DNA of 64,000 nucleotides from Candidatus Francisella endociliophora (GTDB lineage: Bacteria > Pseudomonadota > Gammaproteobacteria > Francisellales > Francisellaceae), in NCBI RefSeq assembly GCF_000764555.1, contig NZ_CP009574.1, forward strand, positions 186,001-250,000, given 5' to 3'. The notes below the pieces were generated by a model, which searched no databases, was not told the DNA's origin, and saw only the letters and a list, made by a program, of their open reading frames with translations. Both the position numbers and the translations under genes were made by a program. Shown one piece after another: positions 56,437-64,000 of this stretch. Within the stretch, counting starts at the first letter, position 1; every line of letters begins with the position of its first letter.

Positions 56437-57531
56437 TTACTGAACAGCTAAGTTAATAAGCTGGCTACCTTGGCAGACAGCTCCAGTATTATGAATGCTA
56501 ATTACAACTCCACCATAAGGCATTTTTAGTTCTTTCTTTGTCATAGTAGCGGTTTGAATATATTGACCTATTACATCACCAGCTTTAAATTTATCACCTG
56601 CTTTGATAAACCACTCATATAAACCACCTTCAACTGCTTTTATATGTTTATAGTTAGTAATATCATTATGGACTATTTCAGTATTTAATAGGTCTGTCTC
56701 AAAAGGAGAATCAATAATATCTTTTGACTTAAGATAGTTTAAAACACCTTGGCTTTGCATTTTAGCATCTTCAAAGTTTATATATTCTTCAGAGCCTAAT
56801 TCTAATGTATAGCCTTCTTTTAAAATAGATTCATTTCTACCCTGCTTCTTAAACTCTTGAGATAGATGCCACCATGGACAAAATATAGCTTCATCTAATG
56901 CGCCATCCGCTTTATCATTATCAATAACCAAAGTATGCTTATAGCCAAATTTTTCAGCTGACTTTTTAGCAAACTCTGCTGTATAAAGATAAGTAACTGC
57001 ATCTGTATCTGTATGTAAATCTAAAACAAAGTCTGCTTTTAAAGCTTCTTGTTGCATTAGTAAATTCAATCTTTTAGCTCTTGAAAGCTCCCACTCATTA
57101 GCAAGCTCTTTTTTGATTTCTGATTGTAGTAACTCTTCAAATGCTTTTTTGTAATCTTGCTTAGATGATTTAATATGTTCTTTAACAAATGCTGAATAAT
57201 CAATTTTAGGATAATTATAGTACCGATTAAAATTATCACCTGTAGCAGAATCAAAACGACCTTGATGCCCTGCTCCAATAAATACATCTTTACCAATAGG
57301 GTTACACTGAGGAATTAGATATACATCACCTTTGGGTTGATACTTTTTAAAATACTCTAAAAGCTCCACCATCACAGTATTACCTTGTAATTCAGAAGCG
57401 TGCATACTTGCTTGCATATATACACTAGGAGCATTTTTATCACTACCTTTGATAGTAATTTTCTCAACACAAATATCTTCGCCTGTTGATGATTGGCTTA
57501 CTTTGATTTTTTCTTTCGAAATATAGTTCAT
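56437..57531 (-). CDS. Succinylglutamate desuccinylase/aspartoacylase-family zinc hydrolase
   Basis: A 364-residue amide hydrolase of the M14-like AstE/ASPA group. Zinc ligands H44 and E47 (MHASELQG) and H173 (VLDLHTD) are present, with NR at 102-103 for substrate carboxylate and E244 (LELGSEEY) as the acid. The C-terminal part (from about 290) looks like a beta-barrel or biotinyl-like domain (GGLYEWFIKAGDKFKAGDVIGQY), as in the DUF2817/AstE-like subgroup. Substrate unknown; it may deacylate a small molecule. Confidence 0.82.
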   Translation of the reverse strand: MNYISKEKIKVSQSSTGEDICVEKITIKGSDKNAPSVYMQASMHASELQGNTVMVELLEYFKKYQPKGDVYLIPQCNPIGKDVFIGAGHQGRFDSATGDNFNRYYNYPKIDYSAFVKEHIKSSKQDYKKAFEELLQSEIKKELANEWELSRAKRLNLLMQQEALKADFVLDLHTDTDAVTYLYTAEFAKKSAEKFGYKHTLVIDNDKADGALDEAIFCPWWHLSQEFKKQGRNESILKEGYTLELGSEEYINFEDAKMQSQGVLNYLKSKDIIDSPFETDLLNTEIVHNDITNYKHIKAVEGGLYEWFIKAGDKFKAGDVIGQYIQTATMTKKELKMPYGGVVISIHNTGAVCQGSQLINLAVQ

Positions 57532-57540
57532 TATTTTGTC

Positions 57541-57607
57541 ACTAAAATATTAATAGACTAATTTTAGTACATTTTGAGAAAAAAATTTACTTTATTAATA
57601 TAAAGTA
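57541..57607. repeat. Two inverted repeats in a divergent promoter gap
   Basis: ACTAAAAT (57541-57548) with ATTTTAGT (57561-57568), and TACTTTAT-TAAT-ATAAAGTA (57588-57607), both perfect 8-bp arms, lie between the desuccinylase-like gene and the POT gene. They are candidate operators for one or both genes. AT-rich sequence makes chance repeats possible. Confidence 0.4.
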
Positions 57608-57646
57608 GCAAAATAACATATCATTTATTTTCACTTAAATCTAAAC

Positions 57647-59104
57647 ATGGAACTGGAAAATATCCAAAAAAAACAATTTATTAATTTATTTCAAATAGAA
57701 ATGTGGGAAAGATTTGCTTTTTACTCTTTCACATCATTATTTGTTCTTTTTACAATTTCTATGAGTTTCTCAGAAAAAGACGCATATATGATATTTGGTG
57801 TATTTTCTGGATTAGCTTATGGGTTACCTGTTGTTGGTGGAATAATCGCAGATAAGCTTCTTGGAATCAAAAGAGCAATGGTTACGGGAGCCATAGTATT
57901 AACTCTTGGTTATTTTAGTTTAGGTCTTTCTTATAGTTATCATGCTGTGATGCTTAGCTTATCTATGATAGCGATTGGTAATGCTCTTTTCAAACCAGCT
58001 CCCTCATCATTAATTGGTATGATCTATGATAAAGATGCCGCTCAAACAAGTGCAGCATTCTCCATGTACTATATGGCAATAAATATAGGTGCTTTTTTTG
58101 CAGGTGTGGCAGCTCCTCTTATAGCGAAATATACAAACTTTCATATTGCTTTTATTGTTGCCGCTATAGGAATGCTATTTGCTATATTAAGCTTTTTTAA
58201 GAAGTTTGGCCTATATAAATCATTATACAATGAAGTTGGTAGTAAGCCATTAGAGCTCAGAAATATTGCTTTTTCAGTTCTAATTTTATGTTTATTATTA
58301 TTATGCTCATTTATTCTATTAAACTATAATGAGGTTGCTTTTTATATAATAATTGCAATAACAGCTTCGGTATTAATTTATTTATTTTCATCTTCTTTTA
58401 GCTATAGTGACAATGTTACTAAAGTAAAGCTTATAACAGGTGTTTGCTTATTCGTCCAAGCTATATTTTTCTTTATAATATATGCTCAAACATTTTCAAC
58501 TCTTGTTATTTTTGCTAAAAATAACGTGGTCCTTAGCATTTTTGGCTTTGATATTTCACCAGCATCTTTTACATCTGTAAGCTATTTTTGGATATTAACT
58601 TTAAGTCCTATACTTGCCAAATTATATTTATATATTCATGAGAAAAAATATAACTTCAATACTTTTGATAAGTTTGCTACCTCTATATTTTTATGTGCGA
58701 TAGCATTTTTGATATTATATTTTGCTTGTATTACTACTGCTGGAGCTGATAGCAAGATAACTAGCTTATGGTTAGTTATTTACTATTTCTTAGCTTCTTT
58801 AGCAGAATTATTTATATCTGCTATGGGACTTGCTGTAGCAGCACAATATTTCCCAAGAGAAAAAATTGGCTTATGTATGGGCGCATGGCTTTTATGTCAA
58901 GGCTGTGGTCAAACATTAGCTGGTAAAATAGCGGGTTATATTTCTATGCCAAGCGAAAGTGTATCAGCTAAAGATAGTTTGATTGTATTTACTAACTACT
59001 TTGAAAAATTCTCTATTGTTTGCTTTATAGTAGCGATTATATTTACAGTAATTGCTATATATATAAGAATTTTATCTAAAAAGAAAAATATATCTTTCGC
59101 TTAG
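57647..59104 (+). CDS. POT/PTR2-family proton-coupled peptide transporter (second copy)
   Basis: A 485-residue di/tripeptide transporter, paralogue of the one at 14920. ExxERF is in EMWERFAFYSFTSLFVLF; GGIIADKLLGIKRAMVTGA and LFKPAPSSLIGMIYD repeat the family segments. About 12-14 helices. It stands alone, divergent from the gene at 57531. Confidence 0.92.
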   Translation: MELENIQKKQFINLFQIEMWERFAFYSFTSLFVLFTISMSFSEKDAYMIFGVFSGLAYGLPVVGGIIADKLLGIKRAMVTGAIVLTLGYFSLGLSYSYHAVMLSLSMIAIGNALFKPAPSSLIGMIYDKDAAQTSAAFSMYYMAINIGAFFAGVAAPLIAKYTNFHIAFIVAAIGMLFAILSFFKKFGLYKSLYNEVGSKPLELRNIAFSVLILCLLLLCSFILLNYNEVAFYIIIAITASVLIYLFSSSFSYSDNVTKVKLITGVCLFVQAIFFFIIYAQTFSTLVIFAKNNVVLSIFGFDISPASFTSVSYFWILTLSPILAKLYLYIHEKKYNFNTFDKFATSIFLCAIAFLILYFACITTAGADSKITSLWLVIYYFLASLAELFISAMGLAVAAQYFPREKIGLCMGAWLLCQGCGQTLAGKIAGYISMPSESVSAKDSLIVFTNYFEKFSIVCFIVAIIFTVIAIYIRILSKKKNISFA

Positions 59105-59205
59105 GTTATCAAAAACACTTATAGCATCCATAAGCAATACCTATTACACACCCTACCTTAAAATGTTAGAATAACTCTAATAATCTTTAACACTTAATGT
59201 ATCTA

Positions 59206-59994
59206 ATGATAAAAGTAACAAGTTTTAATGCTAATGGTATCCGTGCAGCTACTCGTAAAGGTTTTTGGGAATGGTTTGAATCTCAAAATATAGATTTCTT
59301 ATGTATCCAAGAAACAAAAGCTCAATTTCATCAACTTGAAGGAGATGAACAGTATTTTCCTGAAGGTTATCACTATGATTTCAAAGATGCTGTTAAAAAA
59401 GGCTATAGTGGTACTGCTATCTATGCTAAGAAAAAGCCTCTGAAAGTTATCAAAGAGCTTGGGCTAGACTGGGCGGATGATGAAGGTCGCTATATCCAAT
59501 TTGATTATGAAAACTTTAGTATTGCAAGTTTATATCTACCAAGTGGCTCTAGTGGTGATGTTCGTCAAGAATACAAAATGCAGTTTCTTGAAAGGTATAA
59601 AGAAATACTTAAAGAACAAGTTAAATCTGGTAGAGATTTTATAATTTGTGGCGACTTTAATATTGTACATAAAGAAATAGATATTAAAAATTGGAAATCA
59701 AACTATGGCAAGACTTCTGGAGTATTACCAGAAGAACAAGCTTGGCTAGATCATATTTTTGATGATTTAGGTTGGGTTGATACTTTCCGAGTAATTAATC
59801 ATGAACCATTACAATATACGTGGTGGTCAAATCGTGGGCAAGCTCGTGCTAACAATGTTGGTTGGAGGATTGATTACCATATTTCAACGCCTGCACTAAA
59901 AGACAAAGTTGTACCTGAGTCTGACTATGTTTACAAAGAAAATTGGTTCTCAGATCATGCTCCGTTAACTATTAGTTATGATTATGAGGTTTAG
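59206..59994 (+). CDS. xthA: Exonuclease III-like AP endonuclease
   Basis: Base-excision repair enzyme cutting at abasic sites, with 3'-5' exonuclease activity. 262 residues of the EEP fold: FNANGIRAA, LCIQETKAQ (metal-binding E), GRDFIICGDFNIVHKEID (D and N), and WRIDYHISTPAL with the SDHAPL ending (catalytic D-H). The ATG at 59206 gives the family start MIKVTSFNANGIR; an in-frame ATG 9 bases earlier is also possible. The NERD gene follows after 13 bp. Confidence 0.93.
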   Translation: MIKVTSFNANGIRAATRKGFWEWFESQNIDFLCIQETKAQFHQLEGDEQYFPEGYHYDFKDAVKKGYSGTAIYAKKKPLKVIKELGLDWADDEGRYIQFDYENFSIASLYLPSGSSGDVRQEYKMQFLERYKEILKEQVKSGRDFIICGDFNIVHKEIDIKNWKSNYGKTSGVLPEEQAWLDHIFDDLGWVDTFRVINHEPLQYTWWSNRGQARANNVGWRIDYHISTPALKDKVVPESDYVYKENWFSDHAPLTISYDYEV

Positions 59995-60007
59995 CAAAGG
60001 TTAAAGT

Positions 60008-60781
60008 ATGGATGTAACAGTAATTATCTCTTCAATACTCTCAGCATTTTTGGCATATTGGTATTTATGGGCGATAGCTCTAGTTTTTCTTTTTATGAAA
60101 ACACCTTTTTTCAAAGGTTGGATAGGTGAAAAAATTCTAATAATGTCAATAAAAAATATTGTTAAAGAAAAAAATGGAATATTATTAAATAACCTTCTGC
60201 TACCCATTGAAAAAGATACTACTCAAGTAGATCATGTTTTATTGTTACCTTCTGGAATATTTGTAATTGAAACTAAAAATATGAAAGGTTGGATATTTGG
60301 AGATGTTAAAAGTAAAACTTGGACACAACAAATATATAAACATAAATCAAAATTTCAAAATCCACTTCACCAGAACTACAAACATATTAAAACTATTGAA
60401 TCTATGCTTGAGCTAAATGACTTATCTAAAATTCATAATATCGTTGTTTTTGTAGGAGCATCTACTTTTAAAACAAAAATTCCTGAAGGTGTTTATAGTA
60501 TATTTAGATTAAGAGGTTTACTTAAAACACAAAAAGAAAATACTTTTAGTGGTGAAGTACTAAAAGAATATGCAGATATCTTAAAAAGCCAAAAACATAA
60601 AAGCTCAATAAAAAACAACTATAAACATATTAAAAGCCTTAAAGAAAAATACTCGTCTGAGAATATCTGTCCAAAATGCTCAAATGAACTAATTGAAAGA
60701 ACTATTAAAAAAGGTGACCGAAAAGGACAAACTTTTTTAGGATGTAGTAGTTTTCCAAAATGTAGATATATTAAAAATTAA
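60008..60781 (+). CDS. NERD-domain protein with C-terminal topoisomerase zinc ribbon
   Basis: 257 residues. An N-terminal transmembrane helix (about 12-30) is followed by a NERD (nuclease-related) domain: GWIGEKIL (E41), DHVLLLPSGIFVIETKNMKG (D75, E88, K90), the restriction-endonuclease-like core. The C-terminus holds a four-cysteine zinc ribbon (C221, C224, C246, C252) as in topoisomerase I tails. Together this suggests DNA binding or cleavage at the membrane. NERD proteins are poorly understood; role in DNA processing is inferred. Located with xthA and a kinase. Confidence 0.85.
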   Translation: MDVTVIISSILSAFLAYWYLWAIALVFLFMKTPFFKGWIGEKILIMSIKNIVKEKNGILLNNLLLPIEKDTTQVDHVLLLPSGIFVIETKNMKGWIFGDVKSKTWTQQIYKHKSKFQNPLHQNYKHIKTIESMLELNDLSKIHNIVVFVGASTFKTKIPEGVYSIFRLRGLLKTQKENTFSGEVLKEYADILKSQKHKSSIKNNYKHIKSLKEKYSSENICPKCSNELIERTIKKGDRKGQTFLGCSSFPKCRYIKN

Positions 60782-60785
60782 AGTC

Positions 60786-61298
60786 ATGCCAAACACTTAT
60801 ATATTTTCAGGTCTACCAGGAGTAGGCAAAACAACTTTAGCTAAACAACTAGCGCAAGTTATGCCCAATACTGTCTACTATAGAATAGATACAGTTGAAT
60901 ATTATCTAAAAAAAGCATATCCACAAGAACTAACTATACAAGGTTATGAGTTAGTATATTACCAAGCAAAAGAGAGTCTAAAGCTTGGCAAAAGTCTAAT
61001 TATAGATTGTTGCAACCCAGTTATAGAGTCTCGAGAATTATGGAATAAACTATCACAAGTTAATTTTACAAAAATTATAAATATTGAAGTTATATGTAGT
61101 GATAAGCAAACTCATAAAAATAGAATAGAAACAAGATACAAAACTAATCCAAATAAATATCCTACTTGGCAAGATGTACTTAATAGAGATTATCAATTAT
61201 GGGATCAAAACATTATTAGAGTTGATACATCATCTAATAATAAAGTAGAAGATATATTAAAAATTTTAGAAAAAAACATAGCAAAACATATAAGTTAA
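60786..61298 (+). CDS. P-loop kinase-like AAA ATPase
   Basis: A 170-residue P-loop protein of the small kinase type. Walker A GLPGVGKTT (9-17), RIDTVEYYLKK as the second conserved block, and IIDCCNPVIESRELW (Walker B-like, with DCC), then IEVICSD. The architecture fits small-molecule kinases acting on metabolites or antibiotics; the substrate is unknown. It starts 4 bp after the NERD gene stop and is followed by carbonic anhydrase after 12 bp. Confidence 0.72.
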   Translation: MPNTYIFSGLPGVGKTTLAKQLAQVMPNTVYYRIDTVEYYLKKAYPQELTIQGYELVYYQAKESLKLGKSLIIDCCNPVIESRELWNKLSQVNFTKIINIEVICSDKQTHKNRIETRYKTNPNKYPTWQDVLNRDYQLWDQNIIRVDTSSNNKVEDILKILEKNIAKHIS

Positions 61299-61310
61299 AT
61301 TGGAGTATAA

Positions 61311-62099
61311 ATGAATTACAAAAATCTTTTTAAAGGAATGATTATAGCCTCTTCTATTGGGATGTTTAGTTTTGGCTATTCAGATAGTAATACTACAGAA
61401 CATGCTCATTGGGGTTACTTAGGTTCTGATGGTCCAGAACATTGGGGAGAATTATCTTCTGAATATAAAGAATGCTTAAGCGGTAAAAAACAATCTCCTA
61501 TAAATATTATTACAACAAACACTATCAAAGGTACAGAATCTGACAAAATAAAAATTGACTATCATTTACATGTAGATGAAATTTGGAATAATGGTCACAC
61601 AATTCAAATACAGTTTAAACCAGGTAGTTATATCTATATAGGTAAACAAAAATATGAACTAAAACAAATGCATTTTCATACTCCTAGTGAAAATTATTTA
61701 GATGGAAAAGAGTTTCCTTTTGAAGCTCATTTTGTCAATATCTCAAAAGATGGCAAAATTGCTGTTTTAGGGTTGCTTTATGAATACAATAAAAAAGGAA
61801 ATCAATTTATAAAAGAGATATGGCAACATATACCAAAAAAAGTTGGCTCTACAAATAAGTTTGATTTTACAATTCATAAGGATGATAATCCAATTCCAAA
61901 TGGACATCATTCATTCTATGAATTCACTGGATCTCTAACAACTCCCCCTTGTACGGAAGGTGTGAAATGGGTTATATTAAAGCAAAAAGCTTATGTCTCT
62001 AAAGAAGAGGTTAAAACATTTGAAGATATTTTGCATTTTGATAACAATAGACCTCTTCAAAAAGCTTATGATAGAAAAATAATTCTTGAAGATGAATAA
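61311..62099 (+). CDS. Secreted alpha-type carbonic anhydrase
   Basis: Zinc enzyme interconverting CO2 and bicarbonate, probably periplasmic. 262 residues with a signal peptide (about 1-23). Zinc ligands H121 and H123 (QMHFHTPSEN) and H140 (EAHFVN) match alpha carbonic anhydrase H94/H96/H119; the disulfide pair is C55-C214 and SLTTPPCTEGVKWVIL is the T199/T200 region. Length and pattern are complete. Confidence 0.96.
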   Translation: MNYKNLFKGMIIASSIGMFSFGYSDSNTTEHAHWGYLGSDGPEHWGELSSEYKECLSGKKQSPINIITTNTIKGTESDKIKIDYHLHVDEIWNNGHTIQIQFKPGSYIYIGKQKYELKQMHFHTPSENYLDGKEFPFEAHFVNISKDGKIAVLGLLYEYNKKGNQFIKEIWQHIPKKVGSTNKFDFTIHKDDNPIPNGHHSFYEFTGSLTTPPCTEGVKWVILKQKAYVSKEEVKTFEDILHFDNNRPLQKAYDRKIILEDE

Positions 62100-62119
62100 A
62101 ATATATTAAGGAAAATTAA

Positions 62120-63478
62120 ATGAGTAATAATCACTTTGATGTAATAAGTTTAGGTGGTGGTTCTGGTGGTATAGCATCTGCTGTACAGGCTGCTAAATTT
62201 GGTAAAAAAGTTGCAATCATCGAAAAGCGTGAGCTAGGTGGTACTTGTGTAAATAGAGGTTGTGTACCTAAAAAAGCTATGTTTTATGGTGCTATGATTG
62301 CAGAACAGTTAAAACATGATGTTGCTGGCTATGGTTTTGATGTTGAATTTAAAGGTTTTAACTGGGCAAAACTGAAAGAAAAAAGAGCTACATATATTGG
62401 TAACATTCATGGTTTTTATGACAAATTATTAGATAAATGGGATATCACACATTTTAATAATTGGGGTAAGTTTAAAAATAATAAAACTATCATATTAGAT
62501 GATGGAACTGAGCTTACAGCAGATCATATTTTTATATCACCAGGCGCCTACCCTACTGTACTAAAAAATATTGAAGGTTCTGAATTAGGTATCACATCTG
62601 ATGAGTTTTTTGAGCTAGAAGAAACTCCTAAAAAAGCTGTAATTGTTGGTGGTGGTTACATTGGTGTTGAGATTGCTGGAGTACTAAATGCTCATGGCAC
62701 CGATACAACTGTTATGGTTCGTAGAGAAAAACCTCTAATGGAATTTGATAATGATATTAGTGATGCTCTAGTTGAATGTATGGAAATGACAGATCTAAAA
62801 ATCATGAACCATACAAATATCACAAAAGTTGAAAAAACTGGCAATACCCTAAAAATCACTACAGATACTGATAAAGTTCTAGAAAATGTTGATACTCTAA
62901 TCTGGGCAACAGGGCGTGCTCCAAATACACATAATTTAGGTATAGAAAATACTGATATAGAAATGACTGATAAAGGTGTTATTCCAGCTAATGATTTTAG
63001 TGAAACAAATGTTGCTGGAGTATATTCTTTAGGAGATGCTTCTGGAGTTCCTCAACTTACACCTGTAGCTATCAAGACAGGTAGATATCTTGCTCGTAGA
63101 CTTTTTAATGGCGAAAATGACTTAAAAGCGAATTTAAAGTATATACCTACTGTGATATTCTCTCACCCTGCTATTGGTACAGTTGGCTTATCAGAAAAAG
63201 AAGCAAGAGAAAAATATGGTGATGATAATGTCAAAGTTTATAAGTCTCGTTTCACAGCACTATATTGTGCTATCTCAGGTCACAGAATGCCTACAGTTAT
63301 GAAATTAGTTGTAACTGGTGAAAATGAAAAAGTTGTAGGTTGTCACATGATAGGTCTAAATGTTGATGAGATGCTTCAAGGATTTGCAGTAGCTATCAAT
63401 ATGGGTGCTACTAAGCGTGATTTTGATGATACTATAGCTATCCATCCTACTAGCTCAGAAGAGCTTGTGACTATGTAA
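62120..63478 (+). CDS. gor: Glutathione reductase
   Basis: NADPH-dependent FAD enzyme keeping glutathione reduced. 452 residues: FAD-binding [14 protein letters not shown], redox disulfide C43/C48 in [18 protein letters not shown] site [14 protein letters not shown] with MVRREKPL (the two arginines favour NADPH), and the C-terminal [13 protein letters not shown] with the active-site histidine. Close in length to E. coli Gor (450). Trypanothione or other thiol specificity is not indicated. Confidence 0.96.
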   Translation: MSNNHFDVISLGGGSGGIASAVQAAKFGKKVAIIEKRELGGTCVNRGCVPKKAMFYGAMIAEQLKHDVAGYGFDVEFKGFNWAKLKEKRATYIGNIHGFYDKLLDKWDITHFNNWGKFKNNKTIILDDGTELTADHIFISPGAYPTVLKNIEGSELGITSDEFFELEETPKKAVIVGGGYIGVEIAGVLNAHGTDTTVMVRREKPLMEFDNDISDALVECMEMTDLKIMNHTNITKVEKTGNTLKITTDTDKVLENVDTLIWATGRAPNTHNLGIENTDIEMTDKGVIPANDFSETNVAGVYSLGDASGVPQLTPVAIKTGRYLARRLFNGENDLKANLKYIPTVIFSHPAIGTVGLSEKEAREKYGDDNVKVYKSRFTALYCAISGHRMPTVMKLVVTGENEKVVGCHMIGLNVDEMLQGFAVAINMGATKRDFDDTIAIHPTSSEELVTM

Positions 63479-63486
63479 GGAATTTT

Positions 63487-63807
63487 ATGATACTAACTAC
63501 AGCAGATACTCTTGGTAAAAGAGAAATCATTGAACATAAAGGGCTAGTTACTGGAATAATTGTGCGTACACCAACTATTACTCAAGGTATATTAGGTGGT
63601 TTGAAAAATATCATTGGTGGTAAAAACACTTCTTATACAAATGTCTGTAAAGATGCTCGATTACATGCCGAACAAGAAATGATAAATCAAGCTAAAGAAC
63701 TTGGAGCTAATGCAATAATTGCTATTCGTTATGATTCAAGTAGCCTTGGTGGTAATACTAGTGGTACAGAAGTTTTTTGTTATGGAACAGCTGTAGTTGT
63801 TAGATAA
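63487..63807 (+). CDS. YbjQ/UPF0145 family protein
   Basis: A 106-residue conserved protein of unknown function (DUF74/UPF0145). Motifs: [43 protein letters not shown] and a C-terminal [13 protein letters not shown], fitting the pentameric family. It lies 8 bp after gor, a likely operon. Confidence 0.93.
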   Translation: MILTTADTLGKREIIEHKGLVTGIIVRTPTITQGILGGLKNIIGGKNTSYTNVCKDARLHAEQEMINQAKELGANAIIAIRYDSSSLGGNTSGTEVFCYGTAVVVR

Positions 63808-63864
63808 AATTAAAAAAAAATAAAGATATACAGAATAAATAACCAAACTTATACAATTTTCTTA

Positions 63865-63893
63865 TTGTTTTCATGATCAAAATCTCTTATGAT
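63865..63893 (+). promoter_or_regulatory. Sigma-70 promoter candidate for the gene at 63947
   Basis: TTGTTT (63865-63870) and TATGAT (63888-63893) are spaced by 17 bp, in the gap after ybjQ. Start of transcription would fall near 63900, right at the inverted repeat 63903-63918. Confidence 0.5.
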
Positions 63894-63902
63894 AAATTGT
63901 AA

Positions 63903-63918
63903 ACCTTTGTCCAAAGGT
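63903..63918 (+). promoter_or_regulatory. 16-bp inverted repeat at the predicted transcript start
   Basis: ACCTTTG-TC-CAAAGGT, perfect 7-bp arms with a two-base centre, lies 28 bp before the last gene of the window. It may be an operator or a 5' stem-loop protecting the mRNA. Confidence 0.45.
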
Positions 63919-63946
63919 ATGTTTTCAAATTAATTGGGAGAATTTT

Positions 63947-64000
63947 ATGATAATTGATGATATTAATCATTCAAAAAGTCAAAATAGTGTCGCGCCATTT
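63947..64000 (+). CDS. Start of an unidentified gene (3' end outside window)
   Basis: Only 18 codons are visible (MIIDDINHSKSQNSVAPF), frame open to the window end. GGGAG lies 6 to 7 bases before the ATG, a good ribosome site, and a promoter candidate is upstream. Too little to assign a family. Confidence 0.6.
   Translation, partial: MIIDDINHSKSQNSVAPF

Overview
The window is AT-rich (by eye roughly 30% GC), densely coding chromosomal DNA of a gammaproteobacterium. The sum of the content points to Francisella or a close relative: several POT-family peptide transporters, a type IV pilin, an Rrf2-sufBCD operon, lptE after leuS, and very AT-rich spacers. The genus call is an inference from gene content and protein style, not from a search. 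No rRNA, tRNA, insertion sequence, prophage or CRISPR array was seen.

Layout. 1-2675: the 3' part of a heavy-metal RND pump gene followed by a small membrane protein. 2816-12198 (minus strand): one operon for hexuronate use, read GPH symporter, GH31 glycosidase, uxuB, uxuA, kdgK, eda, uxaC. It takes glucuronate through fructuronate, mannonate, KDG and KDPG to pyruvate and glyceraldehyde-3-phosphate, and ends in an intrinsic terminator that overlaps the end of uxaC. 12286-14786: a secreted class 3 lipase and a pilin with a very long coiled-coil tail. 14920-19907: a POT transporter and pheST. 20120-23620: an orphan 1166-residue protein combining an N-terminal zinc ribbon, an OTU-type cysteine protease signature and a split amidoligase signature; this is the most novel gene of the window. 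23874-35620: a secreted protein, a phospholipase D family synthase with three HKD motifs, an MFS transporter, mrp, dcd, a MscS-type channel, lptE, leuS, ruvX, yqgE and a Nudix hydrolase.

35681-35708 holds a close match to the XerCD dif site in a convergent intergenic gap, so the window probably spans the chromosome terminus. It is followed by an orphan small gene, the only long non-coding stretch (36188-36719) and a small membrane protein.

37223-63807: a GH3 beta-glucosidase, an amino acid permease, a membrane protein/winged-helix cassette behind a 26-bp perfect palindrome, thioredoxin, the suf operon with its Rrf2 regulator, trkA, GadC-like and LysO-like transporters, infA, a TauE/DUF1634 pair, ffh, a DAHP synthase, mdaB, an M14-like desuccinylase, a second POT transporter, exonuclease III, a NERD protein, a P-loop kinase, alpha carbonic anhydrase, glutathione reductase and YbjQ. 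The window ends inside the first codons of another gene (63947 onward).

Most genes are housekeeping or transport. The accessory and more unusual material is the hexuronate island, the OTU/amidoligase gene with its decayed-looking flank, the three-HKD synthase, the tailed pilin and the small cassettes near dif.
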